A stretch of DNA of 26,463 nucleotides from a virus: IMG/VR virus record IMGVR_UViG_3300005294_000069, positions 1 through 26,463 of that record; one strand, given 5' to 3'. Of the stretch, positions 15,036-21,767 are shown piece after piece. Position numbers and translations under genes: made by a program. Under the pieces are notes generated by a model that saw only the letters and a program-made list of their open reading frames with translations, made no database searches and had not been told where the DNA came from. How positions within the stretch are numbered: the stretch's first letter is position 1; each line of letters opens with the position of its first letter.

Positions 15036-15709
15036 CTACTTTTTGGGAGTCGGAATCAGATGTGCAACGTCCGGATCTGTGACGGTCGGAAGTTTCACGA
15101 AGTCGGAGAGCTTTCTCTTTCTCTTACTGTAGGGAGCCGTAAACCACAGACCGAGGAGTCCGATTTGCTGCCAGGAGTCGCGCTCTTTCAGTAGTGCGCC
15201 ATACAGCACATGCGAGAACTCCCAAGGAGTCAGCTCGGCAAACTCCCACGGCAACAAGCCGACTCGTTGAAACGCAATCTTCGACGCCCAACGATAGGCT
15301 TGCGAGAACGTTAGTTGACGTTCTTTCGATCCGAACTCGTCGAGCCGTCCTCGTCCTCGACTAAAAAAGCGTCGTCCTCATCGGCTTTGCCGCCGAGTCC
15401 CTGCAGGATGCCGCATGCGTTGAGCGCCTCGAGCGCGACTTTATACAAGTCGTTGAGAGCGCCTCCGGTCTCGATGTAGCGATCGATCAACTTGACGACT
15501 TGCGCGAGTGTGATCTTGGGAGCCGCATGCCGGAGTCCGTAGGTAATGAGGAGTCCGCAGATCTCGAAGTCCGATTGCGTCGAAAAGAGATTGCGGACTC
15601 CCTTACCTTGTTCGCGCTCGAGTGCCAGGAGTGATCCGTACGTGAAGCGGAGTCCTCCCGGCCAACGAGCTCCCTCGAGTTCTGGCAGAGGGAACGATTC
15701 CGAGCTCAT
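15036..15709 (-). CDS. Tail assembly chaperone fusion product made by -1 frameshift (about 224 aa)
   Basis: This is the gpGT-like long form. Ribosomes that slip -1 at TTTTTTA (15368-15362) leave the 132-residue frame after residue 116 and continue into an open frame that runs to 15036. The -1 frame is open through the whole overlap; its extension begins SRGRGRLDEFG, continues through QAYRWASKIAFQRVGLLPWEF, and ends ...IPTPKK. It has no convincing start of its own; the apparent initiator at 15257 is a TTG in the middle of a continuous conserved-looking segment (GLLPWEFAELTPWEF). Position between tail tube and tape measure is exactly that of lambda G/GT. The C-terminal part should bind the tail tube while the N-terminal part binds the tape measure (established for lambda). 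Confidence 0.85.
15311..15709 (-). CDS. Tail assembly chaperone, short form (132 aa)
   Basis: This is the G-like chaperone that coats the tape measure before tube polymerisation. The N-terminal part contains GGLRFTYGSLLALEREQGKG (19-38), typical of tail chaperones of this type (a 'GAM-like/TAC' helical fold). The C-terminus is an acidic tail (DEDDAFLVEDEDG). The start overlaps the tail tube stop (ATGA at 15706-15709). The frame ends in TAA at 15311-15313, downstream of the slippery site at residues 114-116. Function is assigned from synteny and the frameshift architecture. Confidence 0.9.
   Translation of the reverse strand: MSSESFPLPELEGARWPGGLRFTYGSLLALEREQGKGVRNLFSTQSDFEICGLLITYGLRHAAPKITLAQVVKLIDRYIETGGALNDLYKVALEALNACGILQGLGGKADEDDAFLVEDEDGSTSSDRKNVN
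15339..15368 (-). promoter_or_regulatory. Programmed -1 frameshift site (T TTT TTA) with following stem-loop
   Basis: The heptamer TTTTTTA lies at 15368-15362 in the correct register (zero frame GCT TTT TTA GTC, codons 114-117), a perfect X XXY YYZ slip site of the U UUU UUA type. A 6-bp inverted repeat, GTCGAG (15361-15356) and CTCGAC (15344-15339), follows with an 11-nt loop. It begins immediately after the slip site, closer than the usual 5-9 nt, so its stimulating role is uncertain. Confidence 0.8.
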
Positions 15710-16218
15710 CTCCGCCCCTTCTCTTTCGTCTCTCGAGCCACGCGAGCGTCGAACTCCTGATCGCTCTCTCCTTCGCGGCGAGTCGTTGTGACAGTGAACG
15801 CTCCCGCGGTCTCGCCGTCGATCGCGAGTTCGGCGGTATACGTGATCACGTCGTCAACATTCGAGCTCGGTCCGGAGTAGGACTTGACTGAACATGTGCC
15901 AGTGATTTTCAGTCCTCCGGAGAGATTGCCTCCCGGTCCGTACTCGTACGTCAGGCCGGAGAGTCCGTCAACGTCCCGCCAGAACTCATCGGCCAGTGCA
16001 CTCCACTTGCCGCCGACCGAATAGGTAATGGTTTTGAATCCTGGGATGATTTTCTTGGCCGTCGCTCGGAAGTTCGTGCCGTCGAGCTCGTCTGCCTCCG
16101 AGCTCGGATCGATCGAGTCGAGATAGTTTGAGATGTCCTCCGGCACGGTCGGAGTCAGACTCGTTCCGAGTGCGAAGTAGGTGAGGATACCAGCAACGGG
16201 ATCAGCGGTAGCAGGCAT
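15706..16218 (-). CDS. Major tail (tube) protein (170 aa)
   Basis: The beta-rich sequence and length fit a siphophage tail tube protein that forms stacked hexameric rings around the tape measure. The pattern SEADELDGTNFRATAKKIIPGFKTITYSVGGKWS (39-72 in outline) and the later GLTYEYGPGG...LKITGTCSV...DDVITYTAEL strands are typical of tube proteins with the sheet-forming fold shared with gpV and TP901-1 MTP. AAAGGA precedes the ATG by about ten bases. The stop overlaps the chaperone start. The C-terminal tail (EFDARVARETKEKGRR) is charged and probably flexible. Confidence 0.9.
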   Translation of the reverse strand: MPATADPVAGILTYFALGTSLTPTVPEDISNYLDSIDPSSEADELDGTNFRATAKKIIPGFKTITYSVGGKWSALADEFWRDVDGLSGLTYEYGPGGNLSGGLKITGTCSVKSYSGPSSNVDDVITYTAELAIDGETAGAFTVTTTRREGESDQEFDARVARETKEKGRR

Positions 16219-16238
16219 GACGGATCGTCCTTTCGATG

Positions 16239-16454
16239 TTACGCGGCCGTGGTTTGTCTCTCGAAGTACATGAGACAGGACTTGCAGAACTTCCGATGAG
16301 GATCACTGAACGAGGACGCATCGACTTCGAACTCCTCCGGATGAGAGCATTCGCTTGGATTCGTTGAGCTCCTGGCCGGCTCCTCCGCATCGGAGAGGAG
16401 GAGTCCGAGCGCTTGAACGAGTGCCAGGGAGATGAGCCGATCTCTCTCGTTCAT
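16239..16454 (-). CDS. Small Cys/His protein in the tail module (71 aa)
   Basis: The N-terminal half (residues 5-22) is a hydrophobic/amphipathic helix (RLISLALVQALGLLLSD). The C-terminal half has a Cys-x-His at 36-38 and a Cys-x2-Cys at 57-60, a possible zinc site across a 20-residue loop. I know no family. It is inserted between tail terminator and tail tube, with its ATG overlapping the terminator stop (ATGA), so it is expressed with the tail genes. A role as an accessory tail factor or internal regulator is possible; nothing in the sequence decides. Confidence 0.75.
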   Translation of the reverse strand: MNERDRLISLALVQALGLLLSDAEEPARSSTNPSECSHPEEFEVDASSFSDPHRKFCKSCLMYFERQTTAA

Positions 16455-16894
16455 ACGACATAGCCTCTCATCCGAACTTGCGTCGGTTGCTGCCAGTAGT
16501 TTTTGGCGCCGATCGTTGTGGCAATCGGCTCGAGCGACGACTCGACATCGAGCACGAAGGCTCGGCCGGCGAGTCCTGGCAGGACGTCCGATCGGTAATG
16601 CGTGAGCTCCCGAATCCTCGATGTGAGGCTTGCCAGGAGCGCCAGTCCTGGCAAGTCAACCGTCGGCCGCACGATAAACGTCGCCAGGGAGCCGAACGTG
16701 CCTCCCATCTGAGAAAACGGGAACTCCGAGGAGGAGATGAGTTGAATGTAGGGAGGCGCCAGCCCTTGCGGAACTTGTGAATAGACCGCGGCTCGATTGT
16801 TGAGGAGTGCGAGGAGCTCCGTATCGGCGCGATAAAGCGCGACAAGAAAGGACAGACCAGAAGAGAGCATCGATCGAGCCGGAGCGACTGGCAT
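16451..16894 (-). CDS. Tail terminator / tail completion protein, DUF3168-like (147 aa)
   Basis: The start at 16894 gives MPVAPARSMLSSGLSFLVALYRADTELLALLNNRAAVYSQVPQGLAPPYIQL in outline, which matches the pattern of tail completion proteins (ring that ends tail growth and joins the neck). The key signatures are 'L..LL..RaavYs.VPQGlApPYIqL' (about 25-50), followed by alternating beta strands and 'VRMRGYVV' at the end. The longer frame to 17227 only adds antisense-like Arg/Ser sequence overlapping the neck gene and is rejected. One base separates it from the upstream stop codon. Confidence 0.85.
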   Translation of the reverse strand: MPVAPARSMLSSGLSFLVALYRADTELLALLNNRAAVYSQVPQGLAPPYIQLISSSEFPFSQMGGTFGSLATFIVRPTVDLPGLALLASLTSRIRELTHYRSDVLPGLAGRAFVLDVESSLEPIATTIGAKNYWQQPTQVRMRGYVV

Positions 16895-16895
16895 C

Positions 16896-17342
16896 CTAGC
16901 CTCCGCTCGCAAGACTGGACTCGAGCCGTTGGCCGGCTCGGCCAAGTGCGGCGATATAGAACGAGAGCATCGTCTCGGCTGTCTCGGCAATGAACTTATT
17001 CGGCGGGATGTTTTTCTTCGAGCCGTTGTGAACGAACCTGCCATAGACGTGTGGATGCCGATGCGAGGAGGCTCCGCCTCTCCTCGAGACTTCTTGTCCG
17101 TCAAATCCGACTCGGCCGATAAGTCCTCGAGAGCCGATAAAGAAGATGATCGAGGCTTTGAGATCGCCTTCAATGAACGGAGCTCGAGCTTTCGAGCGCT
17201 GGACGAGCGCGTTGCCAGTCTCGGCAATGGCTCGATTGCACTCCTCCGTCATCTCCCGCTTGGAGACTTCTTTCATGACTCGTTGGAGTTGCTCGAGTCC
17301 CTCTACCTCAATTGAGACTTTCGAGCGGCCTGTCTTTGCCAC
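16896..17342 (-). CDS. HK97 gp10-like neck/tail protein (148 aa)
   Basis: This matches the HK97-gp10 pattern: an N-terminal 'SKVSIEVEGLEQLQRVMKEVSK' (7-28), 'A.....ALVQRSKARAPFIEGDLKASI' (44-65), 'GFDGQ...YGRFVHNGSKKNIPPNKFI' (78-117), then a C-terminal helix. The protein belongs to the head-tail joining set. It starts with GTG (17342) behind GGAGGAGA, and overlaps the head-closure gene by 40 bp. Conserved 'YGRFVHNGS..IPPNKF' is the family hallmark (usually Y..ye.GT....P.PFm). Confidence 0.9.
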   Translation of the reverse strand: MAKTGRSKVSIEVEGLEQLQRVMKEVSKREMTEECNRAIAETGNALVQRSKARAPFIEGDLKASIIFFIGSRGLIGRVGFDGQEVSRRGGASSHRHPHVYGRFVHNGSKKNIPPNKFIAETAETMLSFYIAALGRAGQRLESSLASGG

Positions 17343-17695
17343 TGTTCGATCTCCTCCTCGTCCTCGAGTCGCCGCTCGACGGCATCGATCTCGATCGTGC
17401 GTCGCCGACTGTCCGGATCTCTAATTCCTGTGACTTCGAGCACTCGGAGCTCGTCCGGCTCGATCGTCAAGACGTCCTTTTCGTGCACGTCGATCCGGTA
17501 CGTGGTTTCGATCGTCCAGCTCGTCGAGGCTTGTTCTCCTCCGACCGAGAAGGACTCCGAGGAGGCAACGGCTCGGACGCGAGCGTAAAAACTCGAGACT
17601 TCCGTCCACGATTCCGGAATCATGCCGCCCTGTCCGTCCTCGATGTAGACGGCTCGAAGAAGCCGAACGAGCGTTCTGGCTTGGCCGTGTTGCAT
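17303..17695 (-). CDS. Head closure / head-tail adaptor (130 aa)
   Basis: The size, order and strand pattern match SPP1 gp16-like head-tail joining proteins: 'RLLRAVYIEDGQGGMIPESWTEVSSFYARVRAVASSE' (10-47 in outline), central 'TTYRIDVHEKDVLT' and 'LRVLEVTGIRDPD.RRR' near 84-100. These form the ring between connector and tail terminator. The C-terminal 25 residues are a highly charged extension (EDEEEIEQWQRQAARKS) overlapping the start of the gp10-like gene. It begins three bases after the connector gene stop. Confidence 0.85.
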   Translation of the reverse strand: MQHGQARTLVRLLRAVYIEDGQGGMIPESWTEVSSFYARVRAVASSESFSVGGEQASTSWTIETTYRIDVHEKDVLTIEPDELRVLEVTGIRDPDSRRRTIEIDAVERRLEDEEEIEQWQRQAARKSQLR

Positions 17696-17698
17696 CGC

Positions 17699-18280
17699 TC
17701 ATCCGGAGATGGACAGAACGACATACGGGAGGACTAATTGCTCGACTCCCTCCGGAATCAGAGACGCGACTCCTCCGCCTCCGGCCGAATCTGTCGCCGC
17801 CTCGGTATGCTCGAAGTAATGCCCAACGAGGAGCCGCATCGCCTGCAGGAGCGACGGCGGAACCGCGGCCGGCTCATACCCTGCCGAAAAGTCGATGCTG
17901 ACTGGAGAGCCTGTCGGCACCGAGGATGGGATCGACTCCGCATCCACGATCACGGCTCCGAGCTCGCCGTGAGGAATGACGGCATAGGAGACTGGAACGG
18001 GAGTCCCTCCGGAGTCGTAGGCCGTAACGGCCGAGACTGCAAGGACTGGAGGACGAGGCAACCGAACCAGTCCACTCCATGCCACATGCCCGACTGAAAA
18101 CGAATACTCATTCTGCCGAATGGCTCTCCCGGTTCTGTCCTCGATCACAGTCTCGGCGACAGGAATGAGATCGGACAATCGCTCATCATGGTCGCTCGTT
18201 GTCTCCAGGCGGAGATACCGCTTCACGTCCTCGAGTGTCAGCACCGAGGAGCCGTAGGCGACGAGCTTGAGAGACGACAT
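17699..18280 (-). CDS. Head-tail connector, HK97 gp6-like (193 aa)
   Basis: The N-terminus has the classic Phage_connect_1 signature 'LEDVKRYLRLETTSDHDERLSDLIPVAETVIEDRTGRAIRQ' (16-56 in outline), the helical core of the gp6-type adaptor ring under the portal. Beta strands follow (LPRPPVLAVSAVTAYDSGG), and a C-terminal helix around 'LLQAMRLLVGHYFEHTEA'. The gene lies directly after the capsid gene, as in HK97. The start is ATG at 18280 with a purine-rich stretch (GGGAAAGAGA) upstream. Confidence 0.92.
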   Translation of the reverse strand: MSSLKLVAYGSSVLTLEDVKRYLRLETTSDHDERLSDLIPVAETVIEDRTGRAIRQNEYSFSVGHVAWSGLVRLPRPPVLAVSAVTAYDSGGTPVPVSYAVIPHGELGAVIVDAESIPSSVPTGSPVSIDFSAGYEPAAVPPSLLQAMRLLVGHYFEHTEAATDSAGGGGVASLIPEGVEQLVLPYVVLSISG

Positions 18281-18307
18281 ATCCGATCTCTTTCCCGTTC
18301 CCAGACC

Positions 18308-19576
18308 TTACCGCGCCGGCTTCCGAGCCTCTCCGCCTCGAGTCACAGCGATACCGTCGAGACCGGATGCCGTGCCGAATGCCGGAGGACGAGTGACCAC
18401 GAGGACGAGCCTCGACTCCGCTCGGATCGTGGTGAGGTTACGGACGAAGTTGTCTTGATCCTCGTTCGATGCCGAGACCGTCACGTTATGTCCGCGAAAC
18501 ACGATCGAGTACATCGAGAAGGCACCAACGAGCGCCGTTCCCGCCGCAATGAACGGAGTCGTTGCCACTCGCCGGCCCCAGAGCCGCATCGGGAACGGAT
18601 CGAGCGGCGAGAGTCCTGGCACGAGCGGCAAGCCGGCGGCATTCTGCTCCGTCAGCACGAGCGCCCAGGTTTCCGGATTGAGGACGATGCCGTCAACGAA
18701 TGCCATGCCGGACGATTCGACTTTGGCAATCGCAGACAGGATTGTTACGGACATCGGCTCGCCGGCATTCGCAACGTCGCCTTGCTTCCCTGGCATCGGG
18801 AGAAAGCCGAGCATCGCCGGAGCCGTGCCTGTCCCGTTGACGACTTGATCGTCCTCTCTCTGGCGTACGCCGAACGCAAGCTGAGAGTTGAGATAGCCTC
18901 GGAGCGCCGAAGCGTCCTCGAGGAGTTGATCGGGAACTCGGAGCCAATGCGCGATCGTCACGAGCGGGAAGTACGTTTGTGCGTACGTCCAGCTTGCTTC
19001 CGGCTTGAGCGCTCCAGGCGCAACGGGCTGAGCCGAGGACGTAAGCGGAGCGGTCTCGATGAGCGCCGGCACCATGCCGCCGTCGGCTCGAGCCTGAGCC
19101 GGCAGATCCGCGACATAGCTGTACTGGTAGGACGGAGGAGCCGGCATGAGTGCGCCCGATGCCACGCCGCCGGCCGGATAGGAGACGATCGCCTTCGTGT
19201 CGATCGTGCTCGCAATCTTGAACCGTCCCTGAAACGACCGAGACTGGATGAGGGACTTGTACTCCTCTCCCTCAACGAAGGCATCGCCGATCGTGAGTTG
19301 TTCGGACGAGCTCCTCGAGCTCGAACCATTGCTCCGGCCGGCCGGCTTGGCCGACATCTCGCCGGCTTTTGTCAGAGCGGCCGAGAACCGGGAGCCGAGC
19401 TCGAGTTGATGCTCGATCCTCGAGAGTTGCGCCTCGTCGGCTTTGACTTCAGCATCGAGCGCGGAGAGCTTCTCGAACTTGTCCTCCGGTACGGCTCCGC
19501 CGTTTGCCGCCGTAAGGATCGCTTGCGCCTCCTCGGAGTGTCCCTTGATACGGATACGGAGTTCGTCGGCTGTCAT
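18308..19576 (-). CDS. HK97-fold major capsid protein (422 aa)
   Basis: Residues 1-80 form a charged helical delta-domain that serves as internal scaffold (EKLSALDAEVKADEAQLSRIEHQLEL). A Ser/Gly/Arg-rich linker at about 78-92 is the probable region cleaved by the prohead protease. The remaining sequence fits the HK97 core: 'EGEEYKSLIQS' E-loop-like segment, 'ETAPLTSSAQPVAPGALKPEA' , 'VTIAHWLRVPDQLLEDASALRGYLNSQLAFGVRQREDDQVVNGTG' and 'GIVLNPETWALVLTEQ', then 'LWGRRVATTPFIAAGTALVGAF'. These last segments are hallmark motifs of this capsid family. GAGG lies eight bases before the ATG. No separate scaffold gene is present, consistent with the delta-domain type. Confidence 0.96.
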   Translation of the reverse strand: MTADELRIRIKGHSEEAQAILTAANGGAVPEDKFEKLSALDAEVKADEAQLSRIEHQLELGSRFSAALTKAGEMSAKPAGRSNGSSSRSSSEQLTIGDAFVEGEEYKSLIQSRSFQGRFKIASTIDTKAIVSYPAGGVASGALMPAPPSYQYSYVADLPAQARADGGMVPALIETAPLTSSAQPVAPGALKPEASWTYAQTYFPLVTIAHWLRVPDQLLEDASALRGYLNSQLAFGVRQREDDQVVNGTGTAPAMLGFLPMPGKQGDVANAGEPMSVTILSAIAKVESSGMAFVDGIVLNPETWALVLTEQNAAGLPLVPGLSPLDPFPMRLWGRRVATTPFIAAGTALVGAFSMYSIVFRGHNVTVSASNEDQDNFVRNLTTIRAESRLVLVVTRPPAFGTASGLDGIAVTRGGEARKPAR

Positions 19577-19599
19577 TGGTCGATCCTCGAGACACGGCT

Positions 19600-20217
19600 T
19601 TACCGTGTCCTGGCTAGACGCGCCGTCCAGGCGGAGACGAGCGCTTTTTGACCGGCCGGTATGCGGCCGATCGCATTTTCCTGAATCTTTTTTGCGAGCC
19701 TCTCAACGAGGACTTCTATGATGTCGTCCTTCTCGAGTGACTTTAAGTCGATGAGTCGCGTCTCCGGATTCTGGCCGGCGATGCACGGCCCGCACTCGAG
19801 GAGTTCGATCTCCTTGAGCTCTCGGACGATCTCTCCGCTGTCGGTCTCGAGAAACGCAAACTCTCGAGCAATGAATCCGATCGAGAACTCGGCAAGGGAC
19901 TTCGCTTGCATGCGCCGGAACACATGCGCGACAGGAGGAAACTCGAGATCGAGTGACGCATCGACAACGAGCCCTTCGCCGGTCTCCTCGGCTTTCGTGA
20001 CTTCGCCGAGGAGCGCTCCTGGCTCGTTCCAGTTATGCGAGAGGACAAGCGGAATCGGCCGATCCGAGGCTTGCCAGTCGGAGAGTGTCTTTGTGAAGGC
20101 TCCCGGCAAAATGACATCGCCGCCCCGATCCACGTTCCCTGTGACAGCGACGAGCGCTTGGATCTTGCCTTCGTGATCGACTTCGACCGAGGAGGCACGC
20201 TTAAATTCGATTCGCAT
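19600..20217 (-). CDS. HK97-family prohead protease (205 aa)
   Basis: This serine protease (U35/S78 type) degrades the capsid delta-domain during head maturation. Typical features are 'FKRASSVEVDHEGKIQALVAVTGNVDRGGDVILPGAFTKTL' (start of the fold), catalytic His61 in SHNW and catalytic Ser112 in EFSIGF. The sequence after residue 125 (VRELKEIELLECGPCIAGQNPETRL) is the usual continuation toward the last strands. The C-terminal 40 residues are basic. Its ATG overlaps the portal stop (TAATG), and the capsid gene follows after 23 bp. Confidence 0.95.
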   Translation of the reverse strand: MRIEFKRASSVEVDHEGKIQALVAVTGNVDRGGDVILPGAFTKTLSDWQASDRPIPLVLSHNWNEPGALLGEVTKAEETGEGLVVDASLDLEFPPVAHVFRRMQAKSLAEFSIGFIAREFAFLETDSGEIVRELKEIELLECGPCIAGQNPETRLIDLKSLEKDDIIEVLVERLAKKIQENAIGRIPAGQKALVSAWTARLARTR

Positions 20218-21527
20218 TAGTGCACCGCTCCCTCACTAGCCGGAGCCGGCTTCTCTGTCTTTGTGAACGGCACCGGGAGCTCCGGAGTACCGAGTTGAAT
20301 GTTGAGAGGGACGGCAGGAACGTCGTAGATCTCATTCTCGATCCGAGGCAAATTGAGCCGCGCTCGAGCCTCGTTGACTGTGAGCACTCCCGTTCCGCCT
20401 GTCAGCGCTTGCAGCGCCGTCGCTTGCTCCTCGAAACTTCCTTGGAGCTTCTCGGCAATATTGAACTCCAGGTAAACCCCGGTCTTGTCCTTGAACTCCG
20501 GCAGCAAGTCGGCTTCGATCCGCTGCTCGAACATGGCCAGCATCGGTCCGAGGCAGTCCTGGTACAGCATTCGATGCTGCTCGACAATGTTTGAGTACGT
20601 CGCATTCTCGAGGATGCCAACCATTGGAGGCGGAATCATGAATGCGGCCGCAATCGCATCCCGGACGAAGCGCCGAGCCTCGTCGAGTTGAGACTCCTCG
20701 GCCGAGTACGAAAGCTGCCGATACGTCATGCCGTCCTCGAGAACGGCTGTCTTGCCCTGATTCCCTAAGCCCTGGTAGAACTCGCGCCAGTAGCCAAGCC
20801 ACTCATCCCGTTGTTCTGGCGTCCATCGGCCGGCATCCTTCGGCCGCTCGACAATGCCGGAGATTCGCGCCGAGTTGGCCCAATACCAGAACCGATAGCG
20901 AGCGGCCGCGTACTCCTCGTCAAGCAGCGGCTTGAGGCTCTCGAGTGTGGAGAGTCCGTCATACGTCGCGAAGTGGACGATATCTTTCGGCTTGACCGTC
21001 ACGTCCTGATCGGCAATCCGAATCACGAAGGAATCGACGCGGAGAAAGCCTCGAGCCTGTATGTCTCGAGGAGGGACTCTCCAGAGAGAGAGCCGCTCGA
21101 AGTGATTCGGATCGCGGACTTTCAACCAGAACGCATGTCCGTAAATCAGAAAGTCAGTGACGGTATCGACGAGGAGATCGTAATAGGTGTCGTCGGTGTC
21201 TGCGTTAGGCTTCTCGAGGAGTTTGGCGAGTGGATGCGTCCGGAGCCGGACTCTCGAATCGTCGTCCTCACGTCTAAAGACATGGCAGGGAAGCTGAGCG
21301 ACATTCCTGGCAATGAAGTCGATACAGATCCGGACAAAGGGTTGCGTTCGGTAATACTTTTCGTAGGACTGCGAGTAGTACTCCCTACTTGCGCCCCAGT
21401 ATCCGGACGTACCGGCCGAGCCATAGCCTCCCGTTGAGGATTGCGTCGGAGCTTTGCCGAGGACGCCGGCTCGAGTAAGTGTGGTTTTGAAGGAGGCCCA
21501 GAGCCGAGAGAGGAATCCGCCGTCCAT
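20217..21527 (-). CDS. HK97-family portal protein (436 aa)
   Basis: This forms the dodecameric DNA gate at the capsid vertex. Recognisable portal segments are 'YRTQPFVRICIDFIARNVAQLPCHVFRR' (59-86), 'HPLAKLLEKPNADTDDTYYDLLVDTVTDFLIYGHAFWLKVRD' (about 97-138), 'IAAAFMIPPPMVGILENATYSNIVEQHRMLYQDCLGPML' (the stem/crown helix region) and 'TGVLTVNEARARLNLPRI' near the C-terminus. The start at 21527 lies 60 bp after the small HTH gene. The protease start overlaps its stop. Length is normal for the family. Confidence 0.96.
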   Translation of the reverse strand: MDGGFLSRLWASFKTTLTRAGVLGKAPTQSSTGGYGSAGTSGYWGASREYYSQSYEKYYRTQPFVRICIDFIARNVAQLPCHVFRREDDDSRVRLRTHPLAKLLEKPNADTDDTYYDLLVDTVTDFLIYGHAFWLKVRDPNHFERLSLWRVPPRDIQARGFLRVDSFVIRIADQDVTVKPKDIVHFATYDGLSTLESLKPLLDEEYAAARYRFWYWANSARISGIVERPKDAGRWTPEQRDEWLGYWREFYQGLGNQGKTAVLEDGMTYRQLSYSAEESQLDEARRFVRDAIAAAFMIPPPMVGILENATYSNIVEQHRMLYQDCLGPMLAMFEQRIEADLLPEFKDKTGVYLEFNIAEKLQGSFEEQATALQALTGGTGVLTVNEARARLNLPRIENEIYDVPAVPLNIQLGTPELPVPFTKTEKPAPASEGAVH

Positions 21528-21587
21528 AGGACGGAGATTGTCAGTCTGTAGAGAAGGAGCCGATCGAGAGTGAACGATTCTGAATGA

Positions 21588-21758
21588 TTATCTTCGAGTT
21601 CTCTCGAGCCTCGAGAGCCGGACGCGAACAAGAGTCTTGGGAGCCAATCTTCGCACGTCTAAATATCCTCTCCTCATCCAGCGTCGGACCGTTTGAGCAT
21701 CGACTCCTTGAGAGTACGCGAGCTCTTTGACTGTCATGTACCGATTGTTTCGTGACAT
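21588..21758 (-). CDS. Hidden small HTH (excisionase/MerR-like) protein (56 aa)
   Basis: This short gene between terminase and portal is easily missed. Translation from the ATG at 21758 gives a compact winged-HTH: 'YMTVKELAYSQGVDAQTVRR' is the helix-turn-helix, 'WMRRGYL' the recognition-helix end, and 'LAPKTLVRVRLSRLE' the wing and C-terminal basic part. This is the form of excisionase or MerR-type DNA-binding domains. A strong Shine-Dalgarno (GGAG, seven bases before ATG) overlaps the terminase stop region. It lies inside the 240-bp gap that would otherwise be empty. Role unknown: it could regulate late genes or assist packaging by binding DNA. Confidence 0.8.
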   Translation of the reverse strand: MSRNNRYMTVKELAYSQGVDAQTVRRWMRRGYLDVRRLAPKTLVRVRLSRLERTRR

Positions 21759-21767
21759 CAGCACTCC

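Noticed and set aside
15036-15257. Separate 73-aa gene with a TTG start between chaperone and tape measure
   Set aside because: The frame continues upstream without a stop to the slippery site and conserved-looking sequence precedes the TTG, so it is the frameshifted half of the chaperone.
16895-17227. N-terminal extension of the tail terminator (start at 17227)
   Set aside because: The extra 111 residues overlap most of the gp10-like gene and have shadow composition; the ATG at 16894 gives the family-like N-terminus.
18188-19651. 487-aa plus-strand ORF antisense to the capsid gene
   Set aside because: Arg/Glu/His-rich antisense shadow of the clearly recognised major capsid protein.
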